DNA of 64,000 bases from Streptomyces sp. Sge12 (GCF_002080455.1 NZ_CP020555.1:4421501-4485500); one strand, 5' to 3'; counted from the stretch's first letter, positions 31,766 through 40,349 are shown. Program-made: numbers and translations. The notes: generated from the letters alone by a model not told the origin.

Positions 31766-32203
31766 CTACAGGTGCGCGAGCTTCTCCAGGACGGGTGCGG
31801 CCGCGCGCAGCTTGGCCCATTCGTCCTCGGTCAGCTCGGCCGCGAGCCCGGCCAGGAAGGCGTTGCGCTTGCGGCGGCTCTCTTCGAGCATCGCTTCGGC
31901 CTCCTCCGTCTGGCGGACCACCTTCTGGCGGCGGTCGTCGGGGTGCGGTTCCAGCGTGACCAGTCCCTTGGCTTCCAGCAACGCGACGATGCGTGTCATC
32001 GACGGCGGCTGGACGTGCTCGCGGCGGGCGAGCTCTCCGGGTGTGGCCTGGCCGCAGCGGGCGAGGGTGCCGAGGACCGACATCTCGGTCGGGCTCAGCG
32101 ACTCGTCGACGCGCTGGTGCTTCAGGCGTCGCCCCAGCCGCATGACGGCGGAGCGGAGGTCGTTCACGGCGGCAAGGTCGTCGCCATGGGAAAGGTCATG
32201 CAT
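31766..32203 (-). CDS. MarR-family transcriptional regulator
   Basis: 145-residue winged helix: LSPTEMSVLGTLARCGQATPGELARREHVQPPSMTRIVALLEAKGLVTLEPHPDDRRQKVV. This includes the recognition helix (PSMTRIVALLEAKGL) and the wing (DPDDRR-type, here HPDDRRQ). Typically represses itself and a neighbouring exporter until a phenolic or drug ligand binds. The start at MHDLSHGDD (ATG 32203) lies just below a perfect 18-bp palindrome at 32210-32227. Confidence 0.92.
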   Translation of the reverse strand: MHDLSHGDDLAAVNDLRSAVMRLGRRLKHQRVDESLSPTEMSVLGTLARCGQATPGELARREHVQPPSMTRIVALLEAKGLVTLEPHPDDRRQKVVRQTEEAEAMLEESRRKRNAFLAGLAAELTEDEWAKLRAAAPVLEKLAHL

Positions 32204-32209
32204 GTCTTT

Positions 32210-32227
32210 AGAGTAACTCATTACTCT
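32210..32227. promoter_or_regulatory. Perfect dyad upstream of the MarR gene
   Basis: AGAGTAA-CTCA-TTACTCT: 7-bp perfect arms and a 4-nt centre, 6 nt before the MarR start. Size and AT-rich arms fit a MarR dimer site, so negative autoregulation of the MarR-MFS operon is likely. Confidence 0.65.
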
Positions 32228-32333
32228 CCCTAAGGAACACCGGTTTTTCGCCGCATGCCCCGGGTCACTCATACGGGTGAGTCGGCGGCTGAAAGTGACA
32301 CGCGTACGCACCCTGTGCCCCGACTCTTTCGGC

Positions 32334-32516
32334 ATGGGGACACATGTGCTGAGCATGCGCATAGACGGGGAGCTCCTCGACAGGCTCCGGATCCATGCGG
32401 CCAAACGCGGAATGAGCGTCCAGGACTATGTGGTCCGGACGCTCATTCGCGATGACTTCGACGAGCGCTTCAAGGCGGCCGTCGACGAGACAGAGAAGTT
32501 CTACGGGCTGACGTGA
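32334..32516 (+). CDS. Ribbon-helix-helix (CopG/Arc-like) small protein
   Basis: 60 residues. VLSMRIDGELLDRLRIHAAKRGMSVQDYVVRTLIRDDF is a clear RHH pattern (beta strand SMRID, helix, G-M-S turn, helix), followed by an Asp/Glu-rich tail (ERFKAAVDETEKFYGLT). A DNA-binding antitoxin-like or general regulator; no toxin gene is adjacent, so it is an orphan. The stop ends one nucleotide before the convergent NCS2 permease stop. Confidence 0.83.
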   Translation: MGTHVLSMRIDGELLDRLRIHAAKRGMSVQDYVVRTLIRDDFDERFKAAVDETEKFYGLT

Positions 32517-32517
32517 G

Positions 32518-33984
32518 CTACTGGCCCAGGCCCAGGGCCGGCATCGCGTAGTAGAAGACGAACACCGCCGACACCACGTACATGGCCACCGGGACCCCGC
32601 GTCCCCGGCCGGTCGCCAGGCGCAGCGCGCAGAAGCTGATGAAGCCGATGCCGATGCCGTTGGTGATCGAGTAGGTGAAGGGCATCATCACCATGGCCAG
32701 GAACGCCGGGACGGCGATGGTGAAGTCGCTCCAGTCGATGTCCTTGACCGAGCCCGCCAGGATCAGGAAGCCCACCGCCACGAGCGCCGGGGTGGCCGCC
32801 TGGGACGGGACCATGGTGGCGAGCGGGGTCAGGAACAGCGCCACGGCGAAGAGGCCGCCCGTCACGATGTTCGCCAGACCCGTACGGGCGCCCTCGCCGA
32901 CCCCGGCCGTGGACTCCACGAAGCAGGTGGTCGCGGAGGAGGAGGTGGCGCCGCCGGAGGCGACCGCCAGGCCGTCGACCAGCAGGACCCGGTTGATCCC
33001 GGGGAACTCGCCGGTCTTCTTGTCGATCAGCTTCGCCTCGTCGCCGACGCCGAGGATCGTGCCCATCGCGTCGAAGAAGCAGGACAGCAGCACGGTGAAG
33101 ACGAAGAGGATGCCGGTCAGCATGCCGACCTTGTCGAAACCGCCGAACAGGCTGACCTGCCCCACGAGCCCGAAGTCGGGCGCGGACACCGGGTTGCCGG
33201 GCCACTCCGGGACGGTCAGGCCCCAGCCCGAGTCGGGCACCTCCGCGATCAGCTGGACGACGACGGCGACCAGGGTCATGGCCACGATGGAGATCAGGAT
33301 CGCGCCCGGCACCTTGCGGATCAGCAGGGCGAAGGTGAGCAGCACACCGATCGCGAAGATCAGGACCGGCCAGCCGTCCAGGTGACCGGTGCCGCCGAGC
33401 TGGAGCGGGACCGTGGTGTGCGCGGCGTCCGGGATGCGGGAGACGAAGCCCGCGTCGACCAGGCCGATCAGCATGATGAACAGGCCGATGCCGATCGCGA
33501 TGCCCTTGCGCAGGCCCAGCGGGACGGCGCTCATGACCCGCTCGCGCAGACCGGTGGCGACCAGCAGCATCACCACGAAGCCGGCCAGGACCACCATGCC
33601 CATGGCGTCGGGCCAGCTCATGCGCGGGGCGAGCTGGAGCGCGACGACCGTGTTCACGCCGAGGCCGGCGGCGAGCGCGATCGGGACGTTGCCGATGACA
33701 CCCATGAGGAGGGTGGTGAAGGCGGCCGTCAGGACGGTGGCCGTCACCAGCTGGCCGGAGTCGAGCTGGTGCCCGTACATGTCCTTCGCGCTGCCCAGGA
33801 TGATCGGGTTCAGCACGATGATGTAGGCCATGGCGAAGAAGGTCGCGAGGCCGCCGCGGATCTCACGGGCGACGGTCGAACCGCGCTCGGAGATCTTGAA
33901 GTAGCGGTCCAGTCCGCCGGAGGGTCCCCGGGGGGACGGTTCCGGGGAGGTGGCGGCTGCGGGGGCGGGGGCCGGGGTGCTCAT
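32518..33984 (-). CDS. NCS2-family purine permease (AzgA-like)
   Basis: 488-residue membrane protein of the adenine/guanine/hypoxanthine branch: GGLDRYFKISERGSTVAREIRGGLATFFAMAYIIVLNP is the diagnostic start. Then come the transport-site block GLGVNTVVALQLAP, LRKGIAIGIGLFIMLIGLVDAGFV, and the helix-8 motif TVLLSCFFDAMGTILGVGDEA with substrate-binding Asp/Glu. Predicted proton symporter for purines. ATG 33984 is chosen at MSTPAPAP. A distant inverted repeat GTTCATAC/GTATGAAC spans its upstream region. Confidence 0.93.
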   Translation of the reverse strand: MSTPAPAPAAATSPEPSPRGPSGGLDRYFKISERGSTVAREIRGGLATFFAMAYIIVLNPIILGSAKDMYGHQLDSGQLVTATVLTAAFTTLLMGVIGNVPIALAAGLGVNTVVALQLAPRMSWPDAMGMVVLAGFVVMLLVATGLRERVMSAVPLGLRKGIAIGIGLFIMLIGLVDAGFVSRIPDAAHTTVPLQLGGTGHLDGWPVLIFAIGVLLTFALLIRKVPGAILISIVAMTLVAVVVQLIAEVPDSGWGLTVPEWPGNPVSAPDFGLVGQVSLFGGFDKVGMLTGILFVFTVLLSCFFDAMGTILGVGDEAKLIDKKTGEFPGINRVLLVDGLAVASGGATSSSATTCFVESTAGVGEGARTGLANIVTGGLFAVALFLTPLATMVPSQAATPALVAVGFLILAGSVKDIDWSDFTIAVPAFLAMVMMPFTYSITNGIGIGFISFCALRLATGRGRGVPVAMYVVSAVFVFYYAMPALGLGQ

Positions 33985-34001
33985 ACGGTCCTCATTGGGT
34001 G

Positions 34002-34048
34002 GTTCATACGAAGAAAATGGGCCGCGCCCAAACCGTTTCAGTATGAAC
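34002..34048. promoter_or_regulatory. Widely spaced inverted repeat upstream of the NCS2 gene
   Basis: GTTCATAC (34002-34009) and GTATGAAC (34041-34048): perfect 8-bp arms 31 nt apart, both in an AT-richer patch. The variants TCATACGG at the start codon and ATGAACG at 34052 are similar. It could bind a looping dimer or tetramer; evidence is only the symmetry. Confidence 0.4.
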
Positions 34049-34112
34049 ACATGAACGAAAGTGCGTCCATCTCCGCGCGTAGATGGCGTTTCGCGACGCC
34101 TAGACTTGCCGC

Positions 34113-34451
34113 ATGGCCAAATGGACTGCGAAGCGCGAGGCGCCCGAGCCCCTGGAGGGCCCCGTCGTCGCCACCGTCACAGGTGGCACGATCCTGTGGT
34201 TCGCCCTGTTCCTGGTCCAGCTGCCGTTCTACGGGTGGTTCGCGGACCGGGACCAGCTGTGGTGGGTCTGGACCTGCGCGGCCGGCGGCTTCCTCGGCCT
34301 GATCGGCATCTGGTACGTCCGGGGGCGGGAGGCGGCGCTTGCGCGCCATGCCGAGGCCGCTGCGCTTGCTGAGCGGGCCGGGCAGGCGGGCTCGGCGGGC
34401 TCGGCGGGCTCGGAGCAGGGCCCCGGGCAGGACTCGGGGCCGCAGGCCTAG
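34113..34451 (+). CDS. DUF2530 domain-containing membrane protein
   Basis: 112 residues: MAKWTAKREAPEPLEGPVVATVTGGTILWFALFLVQLPFYGWFADRDQLWWVWTCAAGGFLGLIGIWYVRGRE, the full DUF2530 pattern with two membrane helices. A low-complexity tail (AGSAGSAGSEQGPGQ) follows. Function unknown. TAGACT ends 6 nt before the ATG and no ribosome site is seen, so it probably uses a leaderless transcript. Divergent from the NCS2 gene. Confidence 0.85.
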   Translation: MAKWTAKREAPEPLEGPVVATVTGGTILWFALFLVQLPFYGWFADRDQLWWVWTCAAGGFLGLIGIWYVRGREAALARHAEAAALAERAGQAGSAGSAGSEQGPGQDSGPQA

Positions 34452-34735
34452 CGGGGCGCGGCGGGGTCGTTCGGGTGGGGCGGTGCCCCTCCGGGACGTC
34501 TCCTCGGCTCGCGAACCCTTGGCCGGACCGGCCCGTGGTTCGGCGGTGGGTTCGCTCGACCTGCGGGGACGTCCCGGAGTGTCCCCGCCCCACGGCATGG
34601 TTCCCCGGTCTCCGGGGATGTCCCCGAGTGCGTCTGACCCGCGGGGCTACCAGGGGACGATTCGGGTCATCCCGAAGTCGGATCTTCGGACTTCTCGGCG
34701 GGTGAAGCGCAAGAAGCCCGCTTAACGTCGAAGGC
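34452..34735. other. Non-coding gap rich in small G/C palindromes
   Basis: 284 bp without a gene. It contains several short dyads built around GGGACGTCCC and GGGGATGTCCCC (near 34490, 34560-34590 and 34610-34632), and GAAGTC/GACTTC at 34675-34695. The gap may attenuate transcription into the P-ATPase gene. Some of the motifs (GGGGAC...GTCCCC) resemble the cores of the 59.4-kb element. Confidence 0.4.
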
Positions 34736-37201
34736 ATGACGCAGCGGGCTGGAACCGAATCCGACGGACCGGAGCCGGGTGGCGGGACGGCCGCCCCCGC
34801 CATCGACGCGGGAGCGGAGCTGGACCCCGTACACCCGATGCGGCCGCCGGCGCCCCGCTTCAAGCCGGGGGGGCTCAGTACCGCCGAGGTCGCCGAGCGT
34901 GTTGCGCGTGGCGAGGTCAATGACGTTCCCGTCCGGAGCAGCCGTTCCACCGCCGACATCGTTCGTGCCAACGTCTTCACCCGGTTCAACGCGATCATCG
35001 GCGTGCTCTGGGCGATCATGCTCGTCGTCGCGCCGATCCAGGACAGCCTCTTCGGCTTCGTGATCATCGCCAACACCGGCATCGGCATCATCCAGGAACT
35101 GCGCGCCAAGAAGACCCTCGACAGCCTCGCCGTCATCGGCGAGGTCAAACCCAGCGTGCGCCGGGACGGCCGGACCGCCGAGATCTCCACCTCCGAGATC
35201 GTCCTCGGCGACGTCATCGAACTCGGACCCGGCGACAAGGTCGTCGTCGACGGATCCGTCGGCGAGGCCGACGGCCTGGAGATCGACGAGTCCCTGCTCA
35301 CCGGCGAGGCCGACCCCGTCCTGAAGAAGCCCGGGGACCCGGTCATGTCCGGCTCCTTCGTGGTCGCCGGCGGAGGCGCCTTCACCGCCACCAAGGTCGG
35401 CCGCGAGGCCTACGCCGCCCAGTTGGCCGAAGAGGCCTCCCGCTTCACGCTCGTCCACTCCGAGCTGCGCTCCGGCATCTCCACCATCCTCAAGTACGTC
35501 ACCTGGATGATGATCCCGACCTCGATCGGCCTGATCATCAGCCAGCTCCTCGTCAAGGACAACAACCTCAAGGACTCCATCGCCCGGACCGTCGGCGGCA
35601 TCGTCCCGATGATCCCCGAGGGGCTCGTCCTGCTCACCTCCGTGGCCTTCGCGATCGGCGTCATCCGGCTCGGCCGCAAGCAGTGCCTGGTCCAGGAGCT
35701 GCCCGCCATCGAGGGCCTCGCACGCGTCGACGTGGTCTGCCTCGACAAGACCGGCACTCTCACCGAGGGCGGCATGGACGTCACCGAGCTGCGCCCGCTC
35801 GGCGGCGCGGACCCCGCGTACGTCCAGAAGGTGCTCGGCGCTCTCGGCGAGTCCGACCCGCGCCCCAACGCCAGCCTCCAAGCGATCATCGACGCCTACC
35901 CGGACAGTGCGGAGTGGCGCTGCACCGAGTCCCTGCCCTTCTCCTCCGCCCGCAAGTACAGCGGCGCCAGCTTCAGCGAGGGCGACGGCGAGAACAACAC
36001 CTGGCTGCTCGGCGCCCCCGACGTGCTGCTGCCCGCCGGGGACCCGGCCCTGGAGGAGATCAACGACCTCAACGAACAGGGGCTGCGCGTCCTCCTGCTG
36101 GCGCGCTCCGCCCGCGAACTCGACGACGCGGCCGTCGCCACCGGGGTCCGGCCGACCGCCCTCGTCGTCCTGGAGCAGCGGCTGCGCCCCGACGCCGCCG
36201 ACACGCTGCGCTACTTCGAGGACCAGAACGTCCGGGCGAAGGTCATCTCCGGCGACAACGCGGTCTCCGTCGGTGCGGTCGCCGGCAAGCTGGGGCTGCC
36301 GGGCGCGGAGAACACCGTCGACGCCCGCAAGCTCCCCACGGACCGGGAGGACATGGCGAAGGTCCTCGACGACAACTCCGTCTTCGGACGCGTGAGCCCG
36401 CAGCAGAAGAGGGACATGGTCGGGGCCCTCCAGTCCAAGGGCCACACGGTCGCCATGACGGGCGACGGCGTCAATGACGTGCTCGCCCTCAAGGACGCCG
36501 ACATCGGCGTGAGCATGGGCTCCGGCTCGGAGGCGACCAAGGCGGTGGCCCAGATCGTCCTCCTCAACAACAGCTTCTCGACCCTGCCCTCGGTGGTCGC
36601 CGAGGGGCGCCGGGTCATCGGCAACATCACCCGTGTTGCGACGCTCTTCCTCACCAAGACGGTCTACTCGGTGCTGCTGGCCATCCTGGTGGTCTGCTCG
36701 CAGGTCGAGTACCCCTTCCTGCCGCGCCACCTGACCCTGCTGTCCACGCTCACCATCGGCATCCCGGCGTTCTTCCTGGCCCTGGCCCCCAACAAGGAGC
36801 GCGCCAAACCGCACTTCGTGAAGCGGGTCATGCGGTACGCGATCCCCGGCGGTGTCATCGCCGCCGTGGCCACCTTCGTGTCGTACCTGATCGCGCGCCA
36901 CCACTACACGGGCGAGGGCGCCCTGGAGGCCGAGTCCAGCGCGGCCACGCTGACGCTGTTCCTGACCTCGATGTGGGTACTGGCGATCATCGCCCGGCCG
37001 TACACGTGGTGGCGGGTCGCGCTGGTCGGCGCGATGGGCGGGGCCTTCCTGATCGTCCTCGTCGTGCCGTGGCTGCAGGACTTCTTCCAGCTCAAGCTGG
37101 TCGGCGTCACGGTGCCGTGGATCGCGGTGGCCGTCGCGGTGGGGGCCGCGGTCCTGATCGAGTTCACCTTCAGGTGGGTCGACCGGAAGTTCCCCGCCTA
37201 G
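34736..37201 (+). CDS. P-type cation-transporting ATPase, CtpE-like
   Basis: 821-residue ion pump: actuator motif LTGEADP near residue 187, membrane motif PMIPEGL near 291, phosphorylation motif DKTGTLT near 338, hinge TGDGVND near 575, and C-terminal helices. The PMIPEGLVLLTSVAFAIGVIRL segment and the lack of metal-binding N-domains match the mycobacterial CtpE group, reported to import calcium and affect cell-surface properties; the ion is inferred here. ATG 34736. It is preceded by a palindrome-rich gap and converges on a secreted-protein gene. Confidence 0.9.
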   Translation: MTQRAGTESDGPEPGGGTAAPAIDAGAELDPVHPMRPPAPRFKPGGLSTAEVAERVARGEVNDVPVRSSRSTADIVRANVFTRFNAIIGVLWAIMLVVAPIQDSLFGFVIIANTGIGIIQELRAKKTLDSLAVIGEVKPSVRRDGRTAEISTSEIVLGDVIELGPGDKVVVDGSVGEADGLEIDESLLTGEADPVLKKPGDPVMSGSFVVAGGGAFTATKVGREAYAAQLAEEASRFTLVHSELRSGISTILKYVTWMMIPTSIGLIISQLLVKDNNLKDSIARTVGGIVPMIPEGLVLLTSVAFAIGVIRLGRKQCLVQELPAIEGLARVDVVCLDKTGTLTEGGMDVTELRPLGGADPAYVQKVLGALGESDPRPNASLQAIIDAYPDSAEWRCTESLPFSSARKYSGASFSEGDGENNTWLLGAPDVLLPAGDPALEEINDLNEQGLRVLLLARSARELDDAAVATGVRPTALVVLEQRLRPDAADTLRYFEDQNVRAKVISGDNAVSVGAVAGKLGLPGAENTVDARKLPTDREDMAKVLDDNSVFGRVSPQQKRDMVGALQSKGHTVAMTGDGVNDVLALKDADIGVSMGSGSEATKAVAQIVLLNNSFSTLPSVVAEGRRVIGNITRVATLFLTKTVYSVLLAILVVCSQVEYPFLPRHLTLLSTLTIGIPAFFLALAPNKERAKPHFVKRVMRYAIPGGVIAAVATFVSYLIARHHYTGEGALEAESSAATLTLFLTSMWVLAIIARPYTWWRVALVGAMGGAFLIVLVVPWLQDFFQLKLVGVTVPWIAVAVAVGAAVLIEFTFRWVDRKFPA

Positions 37202-37206
37202 GCCGT

Positions 37207-37230
37207 CTCCCCGCGTCAGCGCGCGGGGAG
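37207..37230. terminator. Hairpin CTCCCCGCG/CGCGGGGAG between convergent genes
   Basis: 9-bp perfect stem and 6-nt loop. It overlaps the last codons and stop of the minus-strand secreted-protein gene and lies 6 nt after the ATPase stop, so it can serve both. Confidence 0.6.
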
Positions 37231-37947
37231 CAGGTCGTACGTCTTGAAGGTGTAGACGGCGGAGAAGGTGATCCTGTTGCCGGTCTGCGCGGGCAGGCCG
37301 AGGCGGTCGTTGACCAGGCGGGTCAGCGGGCCGCAGCCGGTGGCGGCCGGGACGGTGAAGGTGTCGTCCGTCGCCGTGAACTTGATGACGGGCGGGTTCT
37401 TCGAGATCCACTCCGAGCTGCCCACCCGCGTCAGGCGTATCTCGATCGGGGCGTCGCCGCCCCCGATGACGCAGCCCCCGGGCAGGAGCGGGCTGACGGC
37501 GCGGAAGCGCAGGGTGAACAGGCCCATCCGGTCGCCGACGGTGTAGAAGTCGGACCGGCCGCCGTACTCCGGCTGCAGGGAGAGCCCGAGCAGCGGGCCG
37601 CGGTCCCCGGGCGGGGTGCCGAGGAGGCCGCCGGGGACGGCGGTGGGGCCGCCGCGAAGGGCGCCCCAGACCTGGCCGTTGCTGCCGTCGGGCATCGGGC
37701 CCTCGGCATGGGTGATGGTCATCGGGGCCAGCTCGGGGACCTCGCGGTTGCCCAGGCGCATGGACCCGGTGGCGGTGAGCACCTCGCACTTCCAGCGCGT
37801 GGCGTCGACCCCGGAGGGGATGGCCGGGCAGTCGGAGAAGTCGTACGTGGGTGTCGGCGCGGCGGATGCGCCGGCCGCGCCCGCGAGGGAGACCGCGAGC
37901 GCGGCGGCAGTGGCGAGGGCGAATCCGGTGGTGGTCGTCTTCTTCAT
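37216..37947 (-). CDS. Secreted hypothetical protein
   Basis: 243 residues with a signal peptide (MKKTTTTGFALATAAALAVSLAGAAGASAAP) and a beta-rich body (TYDFSDCPAIPSGVDATRWKCEVLTATGSMRLGNREV..., FTLRFRAVSPLLPGGCVIGGGDAPIEIRLTR). Four Cys in the mature part may form two disulfides (DC...KC, GGC, TGC). No enzyme signature recognised. ATG 37947. Probably a surface or extracellular protein. Confidence 0.8.
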   Translation of the reverse strand: MKKTTTTGFALATAAALAVSLAGAAGASAAPTPTYDFSDCPAIPSGVDATRWKCEVLTATGSMRLGNREVPELAPMTITHAEGPMPDGSNGQVWGALRGGPTAVPGGLLGTPPGDRGPLLGLSLQPEYGGRSDFYTVGDRMGLFTLRFRAVSPLLPGGCVIGGGDAPIEIRLTRVGSSEWISKNPPVIKFTATDDTFTVPAATGCGPLTRLVNDRLGLPAQTGNRITFSAVYTFKTYDLLPAR

Positions 37948-38173
37948 GGCCCCTACGGTGCTGCCGGCGCCCGCCCGGTGGCCTCGGGGAAGGCCCCGGC
38001 CCGGCCCTGAGCCGCCCCTGAGGGTGCATCAGGGTCAACAGGCCTTCGGTGCAGGGGTACTTGATGCGGCGACCCCGGCGCACCCGCGGCCGCCCGCCCG
38101 CGGGTGGCCGGCGCCGGACTGCGCGGTGCGGCGGTCGGGGCGCGCTGTGGTGCGGTGCGGTAGGAGTGGCCGT

Positions 38174-39280
38174 ATGGATCTTCAGGCGGAGCTTCAGCGG
38201 GTGGTCGACGGGTTGGTGGCCTCCGGGGCCGAGGGCGGGCTCCAGGTGTGCGCGTACCGGGACGGGCTGCCGTTCGCGGAGGTCTGGGCGGGCGTGCCCG
38301 GACCCGGGGCACTGGTCCACGCGTTCTCCGTCGGCAAGGGGGTCACGGCCACCCTCGTGCACGTGCTCGCGGAGCGCGGGATCCTCCACCACGACGCCCC
38401 CGTGGCCCGGTACTGGCCCGCCTTCGCGGCCCACGGCAAGGCCGGCATCACCCTGCGCCACGTGCTGACCCACACCGCCGGGATCCCCCAGCTGCCCCGC
38501 TCCCTGACGGCCGCCGGGCTGTGCGACCGGGACACCATGTGCGGGGTCGTGGAGGGGTTGCGGCCGCTGTGGGCGCCGGGGTCCGACAGCGGCTACCACG
38601 GCTGGACGTATGGCTGGATCCTCGGCGAGACCGTCCGGCGGGCCACCGGACTCACCCCCGGGCAGGCCCTGCGGGAGTACGTGGCCGAACCCCTCGGGGT
38701 CGCGGACGAGCTGTACTTCGGGGTGCCGGAGGCCGAACTGCCGCGGGTGGTGCCGCTGGTGGAGGGCGGCTGGGAGGCGTACCTCGCCGGGCTCCCGTAC
38801 GGGGCCCCGTTCACCCGGCTGGTCGCCCCGAACCGGAGCTTGTGGACCACCGCCACCCTCGCGAACCGGCCCGGCTACCTGCGCACCGACCTCCCCGCCA
38901 ACGCCACCGTGACCGCCCGGGCGGCGGCCCGGATGTACGCGGCGCTGCTGGGCGAGGTGGACGGCGTACGACTGCTGTCGCCGGCACGGGTCGCCGAGGT
39001 CGCGGCCGTCGAGGTGGAGGGCCGGGACCGGATGCTGATGCGGCACCACGCCAAGGGGCTCGGCTACTTCCTCGGCCTGCCCCCGATGGGCGGGGACACC
39101 GCCTTCGGCCACCACGGCAGCGGCGGAACCATCGCCTTCGCGGACCGGGCGCGCGGTCTGTCGTTCGCCCTGACCCGCACCCGCCTGGCCCACCCGGCGG
39201 ACGGCACGGCGCAGCTGCTGGCCGACATCGTCAGGGCGGCCGTCCAGGCGGCCGGGCGGCCGGGCGGCCGGGCGGCCTAG
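38174..39280 (+). CDS. Serine hydrolase, beta-lactamase-like esterase (EstB type)
   Basis: 368 residues, no signal peptide. SxxK motif FSVGKGVTATLVH, YxN-position motif YHGWTYGWILGETVRRATG, and HxG motif HHGSGGTIAFADRARG. The LTHTAGIPQLP and GYHG blocks are typical of cytoplasmic class-C esterases such as EstB. It likely hydrolyses small esters or lactones. ATG 38174 follows TAGGAG by 7 nt (leaderless style). The stop overlaps the convergent SnoaL-like gene by 4 nt (CTAG). Confidence 0.88.
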   Translation: MDLQAELQRVVDGLVASGAEGGLQVCAYRDGLPFAEVWAGVPGPGALVHAFSVGKGVTATLVHVLAERGILHHDAPVARYWPAFAAHGKAGITLRHVLTHTAGIPQLPRSLTAAGLCDRDTMCGVVEGLRPLWAPGSDSGYHGWTYGWILGETVRRATGLTPGQALREYVAEPLGVADELYFGVPEAELPRVVPLVEGGWEAYLAGLPYGAPFTRLVAPNRSLWTTATLANRPGYLRTDLPANATVTARAAARMYAALLGEVDGVRLLSPARVAEVAAVEVEGRDRMLMRHHAKGLGYFLGLPPMGGDTAFGHHGSGGTIAFADRARGLSFALTRTRLAHPADGTAQLLADIVRAAVQAAGRPGGRAA

Positions 39281-39690
39281 GCGAGGCCGTCCGCGGTCAG
39301 GCCGGCGAGGACCGCCTGGCCGAGGGCCTGCACGGCGGACTGCGGGCGGACCATCACGGTGAACTCCTTGATCCGGCCCGACTCGTCGAAGTGGAGCAGG
39401 TCGATGCCGTGGATCTCCCTGCCGTCCACCGTGGCCCGGAAGAGCAGCACCTCCGCCGGGGCCTGCGCGCCGTCGGTGCTGGTCTCGGCGGCGCCCTCGA
39501 AGCGGCCGACGTAGTGGAAGTCCTCGAAGACGCGCAGCAGGACCCCGAAGAGCCCCAGCACCATGGGCCGCCCCTCGAAGGGGGTGAACTTCACCGGGCT
39601 GTAGAACCGCACGTCCTCGGTGAACAGGTCCTCCAACGCGCTGAGATCCCGCTTCTCCACGGCGGCGCGGAAGCGTTCGGCACTCTCCAT
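39277..39690 (-). CDS. SnoaL/NTF2-like protein
   Basis: 137-residue alpha+beta cone: AERFRAAVEKRDLSALEDLFTEDVRFYSPVKFTPFEGRPMVLGLFGVLLRVFEDFHYV ... IHGIDLLHFDESGRIKEFTVMVRP. SnoaL-like proteins include isomerases, cyclases and ligand binders; no catalytic set is diagnostic here. It is divergent from a PadR-type regulator, with a large symmetric operator between them, so it is a probable PadR target. Its 3' end overlaps the serine hydrolase by 4 nt. Confidence 0.86.
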   Translation of the reverse strand: MESAERFRAAVEKRDLSALEDLFTEDVRFYSPVKFTPFEGRPMVLGLFGVLLRVFEDFHYVGRFEGAAETSTDGAQAPAEVLLFRATVDGREIHGIDLLHFDESGRIKEFTVMVRPQSAVQALGQAVLAGLTADGLA

Positions 39691-39705
39691 GACCCCTCCT
39701 CATGC

Positions 39706-39745
39706 TCATATTCATGAATCTGACTAGTCACTTTCATGAGTATGA
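39706..39745. promoter_or_regulatory. Large symmetric operator between SnoaL-like and PadR genes
   Basis: Dyad centred at ACTAGT (39725/39726). The inner palindrome TGACTAGTCA is perfect; outer arms CTCATATTCATGAAT and TTTCATGAGTATGA pair with few mismatches, giving about 17 of 20 symmetric positions per arm. It is AT-rich, as expected for PadR sites. Its location lets one protein control both divergent promoters. Confidence 0.65.
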
Positions 39746-39782
39746 TGCCGGTGTTGGTGGTGGAGCGGAAGGGGAGGCCGGA

Positions 39783-40349
39783 ATGGCCTTGCGGCATGCC
39801 GTACTGGCGGCGCTGCTGGACGGCGAGTACAGCGGCTACGAACTGGCGAAGTCCTTCGACATCGGCGTCGCGAACTTCTGGCACGCCCTGCCCCAGCAGC
39901 TCTACGCCGAGCTCGCCAAGCTGGAGAAGGAAGGGCTGGTCGAGGGCCGCGAGGTGGTCCAGGAGACCCGGCCCAACAAACGCCTCTTCCGGGTCACCGA
40001 AGCCGGCCGCACCGAACTGGAGGAGTTCGCCGCGGCCCCGCTGAAGTCCTCGGTCATCCGCGACGACCTCCTCGTCAAGGTGCAGACCGCCGACCGGATC
40101 GGCATCGAGCCGGTGATCGAACAGCTCGAGGCGCGCGCGGTCGCCGCCGACGCCAAGATCGAGCTGCTCGGCAAGGTGCTGCGCAAGATGCGCGGCGACA
40201 CGGACGAGGAGGAGTTCCTCCTCCACGGCGAGCGGATCGGCGGGTACCTGACCGGCCTGCGCGGCCTCGCCTTCGAACAGGGACACCGCGACTGGTGCCG
40301 CCGCAGCGCGGCCGTCCTGAGGGAGAGGATGAACCGTGCCGAACGGTGA
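39783..40349 (+). CDS. PadR-family transcriptional regulator
   Basis: 188 residues. Winged-helix N-terminal domain: MALRHAVLAALLDGEYSGYELAKSFDIGVANFWHALPQQLYAELAKLEKEGLVEGREVVQETRPNKRLFRVTEAGRTEL. A long helical PadR C-terminal domain (VIRDDLLVKVQTADRIG ... GERIGGYLTGLRGLAFEQGHRDWC) mediates dimerisation and ligand sensing. ATG 39783 follows GGGGAGG. Overlaps the SGNH gene by 14 nt, so the two are co-translated, and probably controls itself and the SnoaL-like gene. Confidence 0.92.
   Translation: MALRHAVLAALLDGEYSGYELAKSFDIGVANFWHALPQQLYAELAKLEKEGLVEGREVVQETRPNKRLFRVTEAGRTELEEFAAAPLKSSVIRDDLLVKVQTADRIGIEPVIEQLEARAVAADAKIELLGKVLRKMRGDTDEEEFLLHGERIGGYLTGLRGLAFEQGHRDWCRRSAAVLRERMNRAER

Noticed and set aside
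34667..39715. A very long minus-strand open frame (about 1680 codons) across the P-ATPase and serine-hydrolase genes
   Set aside because: It is the antisense shadow of high-GC codon bias; its translation is low-complexity and the plus strand carries clear P-ATPase motifs.
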